Shown: piece by piece, positions 16,573 through 25,004 of the stretch
Position numbering within the stretch: position 1 is the first letter of the stretch
Layout of the letters: each line of letters begins with the position of its first letter
NCBI RefSeq assembly: GCF_007829885.1
Contig: NZ_VIWW01000001.1
Coordinates: 2,480,001 to 2,544,000, forward strand
DNA: 64,000 nt
Reading direction: 5' to 3'
From: Streptomyces brevispora
GTDB taxonomy: Bacteria > Actinomycetota > Actinomycetes > Streptomycetales > Streptomycetaceae
The notes under the pieces: generated by a model
Databases searched by the model: none
What the model was told of the DNA's origin: nothing
The model's input: only the letters and a program-made list of their open reading frames with translations
Program-made: the position numbers and the translations under genes

Positions 16573-17850
16573 TCAGGCACGTTCGAGGATGGCCGTGACG
16601 CCCTGGCCGCCCGCCGCGCAGATCGAGATCAGCCCGCGGCCCGGCGCGTCCCGTTCCGCGAGGAGCTTGGCGAGGGTGGCGACGATCCGCGCGCCCGTCG
16701 CGGCGAACGGGTGCCCGGTGGCGAGTGAGGAACCCGCCACGTTGAGCTTCTCCCGGTCGACCGGGGCGAGCCCCGCCTTCTCCCAGGCGGCCAGCGTGGC
16801 GAGCACCTGGGAGGCGAACGCCTCGTGGACCTCGAAGAGGTCGAAGTCCTCGACGGTCAGCCCGGCCCGCTCCAGCAGCCGCGGCACCGCGTGCGCGGGC
16901 GCCATCAGCAGACCCTCCTCACCGCCCACGTGGTCGACCGCCGCGGTCTCGTAGAGCGCGAGGTGGGCCAGGGGTTCCAGCCCGTGCCGCTGCGCCCACT
17001 CGTCGCTCGCCAGCAGCACCGTCGCGGCGCCGTCCGTGAGCGGGGTGGAGTTGCCCGCGGTCATCGTCGCGTCCGGGTGGTCCGCGCCGAACACCGGCTT
17101 CAACGTGGCGAGTTTCTCCACCGTGGAGCCGGGGCGAAGGTTCTGGTCGCGGTCCAGGCCGAGGTACGGGACGACGAGGTCGTCCAGGAACCCCCGGTCG
17201 TACGCGGCGGCCAGGCGCCGGTGGCTGGTGGCGGCGAGGAGGTCCTGGTCCTCACGGGCGATGTCCCACCGGCGGGCGGTGACCGCCGCGTGGTCGCCCA
17301 TCGAGAGGCCGGTGCGCGGTTCGGCGTTGCGCGGGATGTCCGGGACGAGATGCCGGGGACGTACGCCCGTCAACGCCTTGACCCGGCCCCCCGCCGACTT
17401 CGCCCGCCGGGCCGACAGCAGCAGCCTGCGCAGCTCGTCGTTGACGCCGAGGGGCGCGTCGCTCGTGGTGTCCGCGCCGCCCGCGACCGCGGAGTCGATC
17501 GCCCCGAGCATGATCTTGTTCGCGGCGGCGATGACGGCCTGGAGGCCGGTGCCGCACGCCTGCTGGATGTCGTACGCGGGCGTGTGCGGGTCGAGCCGCG
17601 AGCCGAGCACGGTCTCCCGGGCCAGGTTGAAGTCCCGGCTGTGCTTGAGGACCGCGCCCGCCACGAACTCGCCGACCCGCTGCCCCTGGAGCCCGAACCG
17701 CTCGACCAGACCGTCCAGCGCGGCCGTCAGCATCTGCTGGTTGGAGGCCTGCGCGTACGGCCCGTCCGAGCGTGCGAAGGGGATACGGCTGCCACCGATG
17801 ACCGCGACCCTGCGGGGTTGCGGGAGAGCGAGGGGGATCAACTCGACCAA
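16573..17850 (-). CDS. Acetyl-CoA C-acetyltransferase (thiolase)
   Basis: A 425-residue thiolase. The nucleophile Cys is in QQACGTGLQA, the second motif is NVAGSSLATGHPFAATGARI, and the third is the C-terminal CAAGGQGVTAILERA with the acid/base Cys. It cleaves or forms 3-ketoacyl-CoA. The frame begins at a TTG (17850) within a short direct repeat (TTGGTCGAG twice) and has a weak ribosome site. It is divergent from the FabG4-like reductase and MaoC genes, with an inverted-repeat operator between them. The three enzymes cover thiolysis, dehydrogenation and hydration of acyl chains. Confidence 0.94.
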   Translation of the reverse strand: MVELIPLALPQPRRVAVIGGSRIPFARSDGPYAQASNQQMLTAALDGLVERFGLQGQRVGEFVAGAVLKHSRDFNLARETVLGSRLDPHTPAYDIQQACGTGLQAVIAAANKIMLGAIDSAVAGGADTTSDAPLGVNDELRRLLLSARRAKSAGGRVKALTGVRPRHLVPDIPRNAEPRTGLSMGDHAAVTARRWDIAREDQDLLAATSHRRLAAAYDRGFLDDLVVPYLGLDRDQNLRPGSTVEKLATLKPVFGADHPDATMTAGNSTPLTDGAATVLLASDEWAQRHGLEPLAHLALYETAAVDHVGGEEGLLMAPAHAVPRLLERAGLTVEDFDLFEVHEAFASQVLATLAAWEKAGLAPVDREKLNVAGSSLATGHPFAATGARIVATLAKLLAERDAPGRGLISICAAGGQGVTAILERA

Positions 17851-17876
17851 CTCATCTCGACCAACTCCTGACCCTT

Positions 17877-17898
17877 GAGTAACCTTACTCTGGAGTAA
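17877..17898. promoter_or_regulatory. Divergent operator: interlocked GAGTAA/TTACTC repeats
   Basis: The sequence reads GAGTAA-CC-TTACTC-TG-GAGTAA, that is, two overlapping inverted repeats sharing the central arm. It lies between the divergent thiolase and FabG-like genes, 29 bases upstream of the ATG at 17927. It has the form of a regulator dimer or dimer-pair site. The TetR gene at 20.1-20.8 kb in the same cluster is the natural candidate. Confidence 0.7.
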
Positions 17899-17926
17899 AT
17901 CTATGACCGAGCAGGGAGTCTGGACA

Positions 17927-19246
17927 ATGGCCGACCGCTATCTGCACTTCACCAGCACAGCAACCGGCCGATTCCTGACCCGGAGAACCGGCCTGCCGCA
18001 GCCCGCACCGCTGCGCCGCTGGACGCTGGAGTCCCAGTCGCTGACCGGCCCGGTGCTCCACCTCACCGCCGGGGACTCCACCGTGACGGACCGGCTCGGC
18101 GCGATCCTCGCCGCGACCGGCCTGGAGGTGCGGGCGAGCGCCGACCGGCCGGCCGCGGTCGTCCTGGACGCCACGGCCGTGGACACCGCCGCCGGGCTCG
18201 GGCACGTGCACGCCGCACTGCACCCCGTCATCCGCTCGCTCGCACCGGGCGGCCGCGTCGTCGTCCTCGGGGTGCGCCCGTCCCCGGACGACCACCACCA
18301 GGCCGCCGCCCAGCAGGCCCTCGAAGGCTTTGTGCGCTCACTCGGCAAGGAGGTCGGCAAGGGCGCCACCGTGCAGTTGCTGCGCCTCGCACCCGGCGCG
18401 GTCGCCGGTGCCGAATCCACCCTGCGCTTCCTGCTGTCGCCCCGGTCCGCGTACATCAGCGGCCAGGTCATCGAGGTGACCTCGGCCGCCCCCGACCGGG
18501 TCGCCGACTGGGCCGCCCCGCTCGCCGGACGCATCGCGCTGGTCACCGGCGCGGCCCGCGGCATCGGCGCCGCGGTCGCCCAGGTGCTGGCCCGGGACGG
18601 CGCCCACGTCATCTGCCTGGACATCCCGCAGGCCCGGGAGGACCTGGTGCGCACCGCCGACCGGCTCGGCGCCGCCGCCCTGGCGCTGGACATCACCGCG
18701 GACGACGCGGCGGCCCGGATCTCCGCCGCCGCCCCGGACGGCCTCGACATCCTCGTCCACAACGCCGGTATCACCCGTGACCGGCGGCTCGCCAACATGG
18801 CCGCCGACCGCTGGGCCTCGGTCATCGACGTCAACCTCGGCAGCGTCCTGCGCACCACGGACGCGCTGCTGAAGACCGGCACCGTCAACCGCGGCGGCCG
18901 GATCGTCGCCACCGCCTCCATCGCGGGCATCGCCGGCAACAACGGCCAGACCAACTACGCGGCCAGCAAGGCGGGTGTCATCGGCCTGGTCCGCTCGCTC
19001 GCCCCGCGCGCCGCCGCCGAGCACGGTGTCACCGTCAACGCGGTCGCCCCCGGCTTCATCGAGACGAAGATGACCGCGGCCGTCCCGCTGTTCATCCGCG
19101 AGGCGGGCCGCCGGATGAACTCCCTCTCGCAGGGCGGCCTCCCGGTCGATGTCGCCGAGACGACCGCCTGGTTCGCCCAGCCCGCGTCGAGCGCCGTCAA
19201 CGGCCAGGTCGTCCGGGTCTGCGGCCAGAGCCTGCTGGGAGCGTGA
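17927..19246 (+). CDS. 3-oxoacyl-ACP/CoA reductase, FabG4-type
   Basis: A 439-residue high-molecular-weight FabG. Residues 1-190 are a flavodoxin-like extra domain (FLTRRTGLPQPAPLRRW, GGRVVVLGVRP, ALEGFVRSLGKEVGKGATVQL). Residues 195-439 are an SDR with TGAARGIG, HNAGITRD, catalytic Ser in TASIAGIAG and YAASK, ending VNGQVVRVCGQSLLGA. This is the layout of mycobacterial FabG4, which reduces long acyl-CoA substrates with NADH. The start at 17927 (GGGAG eight bases upstream) matches the family N-terminus; an ATG at 17903 with its own GGAG is the alternative. It forms an operon with the MaoC gene. Confidence 0.93.
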   Translation: MADRYLHFTSTATGRFLTRRTGLPQPAPLRRWTLESQSLTGPVLHLTAGDSTVTDRLGAILAATGLEVRASADRPAAVVLDATAVDTAAGLGHVHAALHPVIRSLAPGGRVVVLGVRPSPDDHHQAAAQQALEGFVRSLGKEVGKGATVQLLRLAPGAVAGAESTLRFLLSPRSAYISGQVIEVTSAAPDRVADWAAPLAGRIALVTGAARGIGAAVAQVLARDGAHVICLDIPQAREDLVRTADRLGAAALALDITADDAAARISAAAPDGLDILVHNAGITRDRRLANMAADRWASVIDVNLGSVLRTTDALLKTGTVNRGGRIVATASIAGIAGNNGQTNYAASKAGVIGLVRSLAPRAAAEHGVTVNAVAPGFIETKMTAAVPLFIREAGRRMNSLSQGGLPVDVAETTAWFAQPASSAVNGQVVRVCGQSLLGA

Positions 19247-19250
19247 CCCG

Positions 19251-20180
19251 GTGGCGAGCCTGATCCTGTCCCTGGTCCGCGGCGCCGCCACCTCCCCGTT
19301 CAAACGGCCCGGCCGGCCGGGCGCCGTGCTCCCGGCCGGCCGGGAGACCCGCCCGGCCGGGGCCGTCGCCCCCGGACCGCTGGCCGCGTACAGCAGGATC
19401 TGCGGCTTCGCCGAGTCGGGCACCCTGCCGGTCACCTACCCCCATGTCCTGGCCTTCCCGCTCGCCATGCGGCTGATGACCCGGCGGCGCTTCCCACTGC
19501 CGGTCACCGGGCTCGTCCACACCTGGATCGAGATCACCGCACACCGGGTGCTGCACCCGACGGATCGGCTCGAACTCACGGTGTACGCACAGCGGTTGAC
19601 ACCGCACCGGCGCGGCACCGAGGTCACGGTGGTCACCGAGGCGCGGCTGTCGGGCGAGCTGGTGTGGGAGTCCCGCAGCGGCTACCTGTCCCGTCACGCG
19701 ACGCGCACGAGCACAGGCACGAGCACAGGCGCAGGCACGAGCACGGGCACAGGCACCAGCGCGGGCACAACGACGGAAACCACCGCACCAACCACAGAAA
19801 CCACCCCGGCACATGCACAGGCGCTGCCCGTCGTCGCCGAGTGGCGGCTGCCCGCCGACCTCGGCCGGCGCTACGGAGCCGCGTCGGGCGACCGCAACCC
19901 CATCCACCTGTACCCGCTGACGGCGAAGCTGTTCGGCTTCCCGCGGGCCATCGCGCACGGCATGTGGACCGTGGCCCGCTGTCTCGCCGAGGCCCCGCAG
20001 CCACACCTGATCCACACCGTGCGGGCCGACTTCAAGGCACCCGTCCTGCTGCCCGGCACCGTCACCTACACGTCCGACGGCACCGGATTCCAGCTCCGCG
20101 AACGCGAGGGGACCGGCGACGGCGAGGGCGGTCGCGTCCACCTCATCGGGACGGCGGCTGCCAGGGACGGCCGTTCATGA
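19251..20180 (+). CDS. MaoC family dehydratase with Thr-rich linker
   Basis: A 309-residue double-hotdog protein. The GTG start at 19251 follows the FabG stop by four bases, with GGGAG nine bases upstream. The N-terminal hotdog runs to about residue 150 (LPVTYPHVLAFPLAMRLM, HTWIEITAHRVLHPTDRLEL). Residues about 154-190 are almost only Thr, Ser, Gly and Ala. The C-terminal hotdog has the hydratase signature (YGAASGDRNPIHLYPLTAKLFGF then AIAHGMWTVA), with Asp and His placed for R-hydration of enoyl-CoA. Its last 38 bases overlap the convergent TetR gene. The linker is built of short repeats and looks recently expanded. Confidence 0.92.
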   Translation: MASLILSLVRGAATSPFKRPGRPGAVLPAGRETRPAGAVAPGPLAAYSRICGFAESGTLPVTYPHVLAFPLAMRLMTRRRFPLPVTGLVHTWIEITAHRVLHPTDRLELTVYAQRLTPHRRGTEVTVVTEARLSGELVWESRSGYLSRHATRTSTGTSTGAGTSTGTGTSAGTTTETTAPTTETTPAHAQALPVVAEWRLPADLGRRYGAASGDRNPIHLYPLTAKLFGFPRAIAHGMWTVARCLAEAPQPHLIHTVRADFKAPVLLPGTVTYTSDGTGFQLREREGTGDGEGGRVHLIGTAAARDGRS

Positions 20181-20787
20181 GGTTCTCCAGACCGGCCCAG
20201 GAGAAGTTCATCAAGGTGGCCGCGGCCTCCTTCGCCGAGACGCCCGGAGTCTCGTTCGCCCAGCCGGCGAGCGCCTCCGCGGCACCCACCAACGCCTCGG
20301 CGAGCCCCGCCACATCACGGTCCGGGAGCGCCGGATCGCGGTGCGCCTCGCGCGCCGCGGCCCCGATCAGACCCGTCACGAACGCAACGATCTCATCGCG
20401 CATCACGCTCATCTCGGTGGCGAACGGCTCCCCGTGCGTACGCGCCTGCCGGTACAGCACCGACCAGCCGTCCGGGTTCTCCGCCGTGTGCGTGAAGAAC
20501 GCCCGCAGCCCGGCCCACAGTTGACGATCGGCCGGCAGCCCCGGCTCCGCCCCCGACCACACCGCCGCGAGCAGCGCCTGCGCCTCGCGCCGGATGCACG
20601 CGGTGAACAGCTCATCCTTGGAATTCAGGTACAAATACACCAAAGGCTTGGACACCCCGGCCAGCTCGGCGATCTCGTCCATCGAGGCGGCCCGGTAGCC
20701 GCGCCGCCCGAAGGTCCGCACCGCGGCGTCCATCATCTGCTGCTCGCGCACGGCGCGCGGTATCCGTTTGCCCTTCACGGCACCCAC
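20143..20787 (-). CDS. TetR/AcrR family transcriptional regulator
   Basis: A 214-residue repressor. The N-terminal helix-turn-helix domain is clear: RIPRAVREQQMMDAAVRTFGRRGYRAASMDEIAELAGVSKPLVYLYLNSKDELF, with recognition helix around SKPLVYLY. The C-terminal ligand domain is helical and not assignable. GTG at 20787 is chosen because GGAGGAAG sits just upstream; a GTG three codons on is possible. The gene converges on and overlaps the MaoC gene by 38 bp. It is a good candidate regulator of the thiolase/FabG/MaoC cluster through the GAGTAA/TTACTC operator, an inference. Confidence 0.92.
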   Translation of the reverse strand: MGAVKGKRIPRAVREQQMMDAAVRTFGRRGYRAASMDEIAELAGVSKPLVYLYLNSKDELFTACIRREAQALLAAVWSGAEPGLPADRQLWAGLRAFFTHTAENPDGWSVLYRQARTHGEPFATEMSVMRDEIVAFVTGLIGAAAREAHRDPALPDRDVAGLAEALVGAAEALAGWANETPGVSAKEAAATLMNFSWAGLENLMNGRPWQPPSR

Positions 20788-20909
20788 GTCGACTTCCTCC
20801 CGCCCCCGCTGCACTGCTCCCCGGCAAGAGTACGGCGCGGGGCCCGGCCCCGTCGTACGGCCGGGGTGCCACGAAACCCGGGTGGCCGGTGAACGACGCA
20901 TTCGCAAAA

Positions 20910-20953
20910 CGGCTGTGCCCCGTACCCAGGTGTGAGGGTACGGGGCACAGCCG
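20910..20953 (-). terminator. Hairpin terminator after symporter gene
   Basis: A perfect 18-bp stem (20910-20927 with 20936-20953) and 8-base loop lie 16 bases beyond the symporter stop codon. Confidence 0.82.
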
Positions 20954-20968
20954 CAGGGTTCAGCGGGA

Positions 20969-22315
20969 TCAGGCGGGGACGGGCACCGCGGCCTTCTCGC
21001 TGTCGCGCACCTCGACGTCGTCGATCGGCGAGGCCGAGGCCGAGTTGTACGCGTCGTGGTCGAGGATCTTCTCGCGGGCCGAGACGAGCACCGGGACCAG
21101 CGCCTGGCCGGCGACGTTCGTGGCCGTCCGCATCATGTCCAGGATCGGGTCAATGGCCATCAGCAGGCCGACGCCCTCCAGCGGGAGGCCCAGCGTCGAC
21201 AGCGTCAGGGTCAGCATGACCGTGGCGCCGGTGAGACCGGCGGTGGCCGCCGAGCCGATCACCGAGACGAACGCGATCAGGATGTAGTCACCGACACCCA
21301 GCTGGACGTCGAAGATCTGCGCGATGAAGATCGCGGCGAGCGCCGGGTAGATCGCGGCGCAGCCGTCCATCTTGGTCGTCGCACCGAACGGGACCGCGAA
21401 GGAGGCGTACTCCTTCGGGACGCCGAGGCGCTCGGTGACCCGCTGGGTGACCGGCATGGTGCCGACCGAGGAGCGCGAGACGAAGGCCAGCTGGATCGCG
21501 GGCCAGGCGCCCTTGAAGAACTGGAGCGGGCTGATCTTGGCGACGGTGGCGAGGAGCAGCGGATAGACGCCGAACATCACCAGGGCGCAGCCGATGTAGA
21601 CGTCGGCGGTGAACGTCGCGTACTTGCCGATCAGGTCCCAGCCGTAGTCGGCGATCGCGTAGCCGATGAGGCCGATGGTGCCGATGGGGGCGAGGCGGAT
21701 GACCCACCACAGGGCCTTCTGGAGGAGCTCCAGGATCGACTCGCTGAGGGTGAGGATCGGCTTGGCCTTGTCGCCGAGCTGGATCGCGGCGATGCCCGCG
21801 ACGGCGGCCATGAAGACGATCTGAAGGACGTTCAGATCGGTGAACGGCGTGATCACGTTGGACGGGATGATGCCGGTCAGGAAGTCGAGCCAGGAGCCCT
21901 TGGTCTCGGAGAGCTTGCCGTCCCTCGGCGTGAGGCCGGTGCCGGAGCCCGGGTTGGTGATCAGGCCGATCGCGAGGCCGATGGCGACCGCGATCAGCGA
22001 GGTGATCATGAACCAGAGGATGGTGCGGCCGGCCAGCCTGGCGGCGTTGTTGACCTTGCGCAGGTTGGTGATCGACACCAGGATCGCGAAGAAGACGAGG
22101 GGCGCGACGGCCAGCTTCAGCAGCTGGATGAAGATGTGGCCGACCTTGTCGAGCGTGGTGTAGAGCCAGCCGATGTCCTGGCTGCGGGCGAGCCAGCCGA
22201 GCAGGACGCCGAGGACGAGACCGGCGACGATCTGCGCCCAGAACGGGACCTTGGGTATGCGGAAACCGGAGCCGGAGGGCTCATCGGTGGTGGTGGACGC
22301 GGGGTTCGCGGACAC
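20969..22315 (-). CDS. Dicarboxylate/amino-acid:cation symporter (DAACS family)
   Basis: A 448-residue membrane transporter of the GltP/DctA type. It starts at GTG 22315 with GGAG six bases upstream. About eight to ten hydrophobic segments are visible. Family marks are the serine-rich re-entrant loop AFVSRSSVGTMPVTQ, the KMDGCAAIYPALAAIFIAQ segment, the GATVMLTLTLSTLGLP loop and the C-terminal ILDMMRTATNVAGQA motif that binds substrate and cation. It imports C4-dicarboxylates, glutamate or aspartate. It stands alone, with a 17-nt palindrome about 230 bases upstream. Confidence 0.95.
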   Translation of the reverse strand: MSANPASTTTDEPSGSGFRIPKVPFWAQIVAGLVLGVLLGWLARSQDIGWLYTTLDKVGHIFIQLLKLAVAPLVFFAILVSITNLRKVNNAARLAGRTILWFMITSLIAVAIGLAIGLITNPGSGTGLTPRDGKLSETKGSWLDFLTGIIPSNVITPFTDLNVLQIVFMAAVAGIAAIQLGDKAKPILTLSESILELLQKALWWVIRLAPIGTIGLIGYAIADYGWDLIGKYATFTADVYIGCALVMFGVYPLLLATVAKISPLQFFKGAWPAIQLAFVSRSSVGTMPVTQRVTERLGVPKEYASFAVPFGATTKMDGCAAIYPALAAIFIAQIFDVQLGVGDYILIAFVSVIGSAATAGLTGATVMLTLTLSTLGLPLEGVGLLMAIDPILDMMRTATNVAGQALVPVLVSAREKILDHDAYNSASASPIDDVEVRDSEKAAVPVPA

Positions 22316-22545
22316 GAAACACTCCAGATGTGACGCATCGGGACGCACGGGGACAGCGTGCGGGGGACGGGGTTGCGGCGCCCGCGTCAGAGGCGGCGCC
22401 GCTGCATGATGCCGTTCAGACGTTGCGGCAACAGACCGCGGACATACAGCGGCAGAGATCGACATGCAGGCGCGCCACGAGCGGGATGCTCGCGGCAGGT
22501 CGGAGGCGCACAGCTGTCTTCATGCCGAACACGTTAACACTTGAA

Positions 22546-22562
22546 CTTTGAGAACCTCAAAG
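22546..22562. promoter_or_regulatory. Palindromic site upstream of symporter
   Basis: CTTTGAG-AAC-CTCAAAG is a perfect inverted repeat with a three-base centre, lying upstream of the symporter gene in an AT-richer stretch. It is operator-like; the binding protein is unknown. Confidence 0.5.
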
Positions 22563-22638
22563 GTCTTCTTTGGGTCATGATCGTCGACGAGCGGGCGCGA
22601 TTATGGACGAACTACCCCACAACGGGCCCCGAGATACG

Positions 22639-22683
22639 CGAAAACCCCAGTACAGGAGCGGTCGCTCCGGCGCTGGGGTTTCG
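22639..22683 (-). terminator. Hairpin terminator after DUF4229 gene
   Basis: The arms CGAAAACCCCAG and the complementary CTGGGGTTTCG (one bulge) flank a GGAGCGGTCGCTCC inner palindrome. The hairpin lies about 50 bases beyond the stop of the gene at 22732. Confidence 0.65.
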
Positions 22684-22731
22684 AAAAGAAAGGGGACGGG
22701 TGAGGGAGCTTACATTTCCCTTACCCGGCAC

Positions 22732-23004
22732 TCACTGGGTGACACTGTCCTCGCGGGTCCGGTTGGCCTCAAGGCGTGCCTTGGTCCGGTCGACCGTGGA
22801 GACGATCTGCTCGGACATCTCGTCGCGCTGCTTGCGCAGCAGGACGTAGCTGAGCGGCGCGGAGAGCACGAGGGCGAGCAGGACGACCCAGATGACGTTC
22901 GAGCCCCCCGCCCCGGAGGGCAGCAGCCCGAAGTTGACGGCTACGGCGGCGAGCGCGAAGCAGCCGACGAAGATACTGAGACGCATCGCGGTGTACCGGA
23001 TCAT
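22732..23004 (-). CDS. DUF4229 domain-containing membrane protein
   Basis: A 90-residue protein with two membrane helices (LSIFVGCFALAAVAVNFGLL and VIWVVLLALVLSAPLSYVLL) followed by a basic/acidic cytoplasmic tail (RKQRDEMSEQIVSTVDRTKAR). The MIRYTAMRLSIF start and LRKQRD tail fit DUF4229, a small actinobacterial family of unknown role. In Streptomyces it lies near menaquinone genes, as here. The ATG at 23004 is preceded by AAGG at nine bases. Upstream DNA shares a CTGTCACGTAGAGA element with the mqnE leader. Confidence 0.82.
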   Translation of the reverse strand: MIRYTAMRLSIFVGCFALAAVAVNFGLLPSGAGGSNVIWVVLLALVLSAPLSYVLLRKQRDEMSEQIVSTVDRTKARLEANRTREDSVTQ

Positions 23005-23147
23005 TGCGCTCGGCCTTGCAGCGGACACAGCTCGCCTTCTCTCTACGTGACAGTCCTGCCCGTCCAGTGAAGCATGCCCCACGATCGGTCGGTTCGGAGG
23101 GCTCCGCGAAGCGCCCCGGACCGCCCACCGCGGGGGCCCGGCCGCCC

Positions 23148-23672
23148 TCAGCCGAGCGGCAGCAGCATGATGATGTCGTCGCGGTCGTCCCCCTCGGCCA
23201 CCCGGATCGCACCCGGCACCCGGCCGACCTCCTTGTAGCCGCAGGAGGCGTAGAAGCGGTCGACGCCCGTACCGCCCCGGCAGGTGAGCCTGATGGCCTC
23301 GACGCCACCGATGGTGCGCGCGGCGTCGGCGGCCGCGGCCATCAGATCGCGCCCGTATCCGCGGCCCTGGTGACGGGGGTGGACCATCACCGTGTAGAGC
23401 CAGACCCAGTGCGCCATCAGCCGGTGCGTGTTGCGGGTGAGGAAGGCCGTGGCGGCGACGGTCCCCTCCTCGTCGCGGCCGACGAGCAGCCGGGCGCGGC
23501 CCTCAGCCATGGCGGTGAGGTGACCGACCAGATCGGGCCGGACGTCCTCGACCGTGACGGGCGGCACGAAGCCCACCGCGCCGCCCGCGTTGGACACATC
23601 GGCCCAGAGCGTGACGATGCCGTCCCGCAGGGATCTGTCGAAGGCGGGGTCCAATTCGAAAGTAAGTGCCAT
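23148..23672 (-). CDS. GNAT family N-acetyltransferase
   Basis: A 174-residue acetyltransferase. The acetyl-CoA loop is HQGRGYGRDLMAAAADAA, preceded by the VYTVMV-like beta-4 strand (WLYTVMVHPRH) and followed by the RFYASCGYKEVGR segment. N-terminal sequence FELDPAFDRSLRDGIVTLWADVSNAGGAVGFVPP is typical of a Streptomyces subgroup. The acceptor is unknown. The ATG at 23672 has no good ribosome site; a GTG two codons earlier is possible, and a TTAATC box suggests a nearly leaderless message. Confidence 0.9.
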   Translation of the reverse strand: MALTFELDPAFDRSLRDGIVTLWADVSNAGGAVGFVPPVTVEDVRPDLVGHLTAMAEGRARLLVGRDEEGTVAATAFLTRNTHRLMAHWVWLYTVMVHPRHQGRGYGRDLMAAAADAARTIGGVEAIRLTCRGGTGVDRFYASCGYKEVGRVPGAIRVAEGDDRDDIIMLLPLG

Positions 23673-23725
23673 AAGCACAGATTAACCATTACGGACTCCG
23701 TGCTCAAACCCCGTCCGAAACGCGA

Positions 23726-23760
23726 GAAAGCTCCGGCCGGGGACGGCGGCCGGAGCTTTC
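23726..23760 (-). terminator. Hairpin terminator after mqnE
   Basis: A perfect 13-bp stem GAAAGCTCCGGCC/GGCCGGAGCTTTC (23726-23738 with 23748-23760) lies 33 bases beyond the mqnE stop. Confidence 0.8.
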
Positions 23761-23792
23761 GTGCAGCTGCGCGCGCCGGGGCGCGCGCCGGG

Positions 23793-24956
23793 TCAGACCC
23801 GCATGGGCTGCGGCGACTCGCGCCGCTCCGCGTCCGGGCCCGGGTACTCACGGATGATCTCGTACCGGGTGTTGCGCTCGACGGGCCGGAAGCCCGCGTC
23901 ACGGATCAGTTCCAGCAGATCGTCACGGCCGAGCTTGTTCGGCGTGCCGTAGTTGTCCGCGTCGTGCGTGATCTTGTACTCGACGACCGAGCCGTCCATG
24001 TCGTCCGCGCCGTGCTGGAGCGCGAGCTGGGCGGTCTGCACACCGTGCATCACCCAGAACACCTTGACGTGCGGGACGTTGTCGAAGAGCAGCCTGGAGA
24101 CCGCGAAGGTCTTCAGCGCCTCCGCGCCGGTCGCCATCGTCGTCCGCGCCTGGAGCTTGTTGCGGATCTTGCCGTCCTTCATGTCCACGAAGTCGTGCTG
24201 GTAGCGCAGCGGGATGAAGACCTGGAAGCCGCCGGTCTCGTCCTGGAGCTCACGCAGCCGCAGCACGTGGTCGACGCGGTGACGGGGCTCCTCGATGTGC
24301 CCGTACAGCATCGTCGCCGGGGTCTTGAGACCCTTCTCGTGCGCGAGCCGGTGGATCCGCGACCAGTCCTCCCAGTGGGTGGCGTGGTCGACGATGTGCT
24401 GACGGACCTCCCAGTCGAAGATCTCCGCACCGCCACCGGTCAGCGACTCCAGACCGGCCTCGATGAGCTCGTCGAGGATCTCGGAGGCGGACAGCCCCGA
24501 GATGGTCTCGAAGTGGTGGATCTCAGTGGCGGTGAACGCCTTGAGGGAGACCTCCGGCAGCGCTTCCTTCAGCGCGCTCAGCGAACGCGGGTAGTAGCGC
24601 CACGGCAGGGTGGGGTGCAGCCCGTTGACGATGTGCAGCTCGGTGAGGCTCTCGCCCTCCATCGCCTTCGCGAGACGGACGGCCTCCTCGATGCGCATCG
24701 TGTACGCGTCCTTCTCGCCCGGCTTGCGCTGGAACGAGCAGTACGCACACGACGCGGTGCACACGTTCGTCATGTTGAGGTGGCGGTTGACGTTGAAGTG
24801 GACGACGTCGCCGTTCTTGCGCGTACGCACCTCATGGGCCAGACCGCCGAGCCACGCCAGGTCGTCGGACTCGTAGAGCGCGATCCCGTCCTCACGGGTC
24901 AGCCGCTCGCCGGCCCGGACCTTCTGCTCCAGCTCGCGCTTGAGTCCCGCGTCCAC
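23793..24956 (-). CDS. mqnE: Aminofutalosine synthase MqnE
   Basis: A 387-residue radical SAM enzyme. The cluster motif CTASCAYC follows VNRHLNMTNV, and the protein shows FHHFE-type (EIHHFETISGLS), LESLTGGGAEIF and TMLYGHIEEPRHRVDHVLRLRELQ segments typical of MqnE/MqnC. It joins an adenosyl radical to 3-[(1-carboxyvinyl)oxy]benzoate to make aminofutalosine in the futalosine route to menaquinone. The GTG at 24956 is chosen because GGGAGG lies eight bases upstream; the ATG five codons earlier overlaps that site. It is at the end of a menaquinone block with UbiX, UbiA and UbiD genes. Confidence 0.94.
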   Translation of the reverse strand: MDAGLKRELEQKVRAGERLTREDGIALYESDDLAWLGGLAHEVRTRKNGDVVHFNVNRHLNMTNVCTASCAYCSFQRKPGEKDAYTMRIEEAVRLAKAMEGESLTELHIVNGLHPTLPWRYYPRSLSALKEALPEVSLKAFTATEIHHFETISGLSASEILDELIEAGLESLTGGGAEIFDWEVRQHIVDHATHWEDWSRIHRLAHEKGLKTPATMLYGHIEEPRHRVDHVLRLRELQDETGGFQVFIPLRYQHDFVDMKDGKIRNKLQARTTMATGAEALKTFAVSRLLFDNVPHVKVFWVMHGVQTAQLALQHGADDMDGSVVEYKITHDADNYGTPNKLGRDDLLELIRDAGFRPVERNTRYEIIREYPGPDAERRESPQPMRV

Positions 24957-25004
24957 TAGGGCGCCTCCCATTTCTCTACGTAACAGACTCCACTCACCGT
25001 ACGC

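Larger units (their letters stand above)
22316..22731. other. Symporter promoter region and downstream spacer
   Basis: This 416-base stretch has no supported gene. It holds the symporter leader, a 17-nt palindrome (22546-22562), an AT-richer promoter-like part (22530-22620) and a terminator hairpin (22639-22683) serving the gene at 22732. Confidence 0.6.

Noticed and set aside
22541..22849. Plus-strand ORF upstream of the DUF4229 gene
   Set aside because: Low codon bias and overlap with the promoter, palindrome and terminator; it is antisense to the DUF4229 gene.
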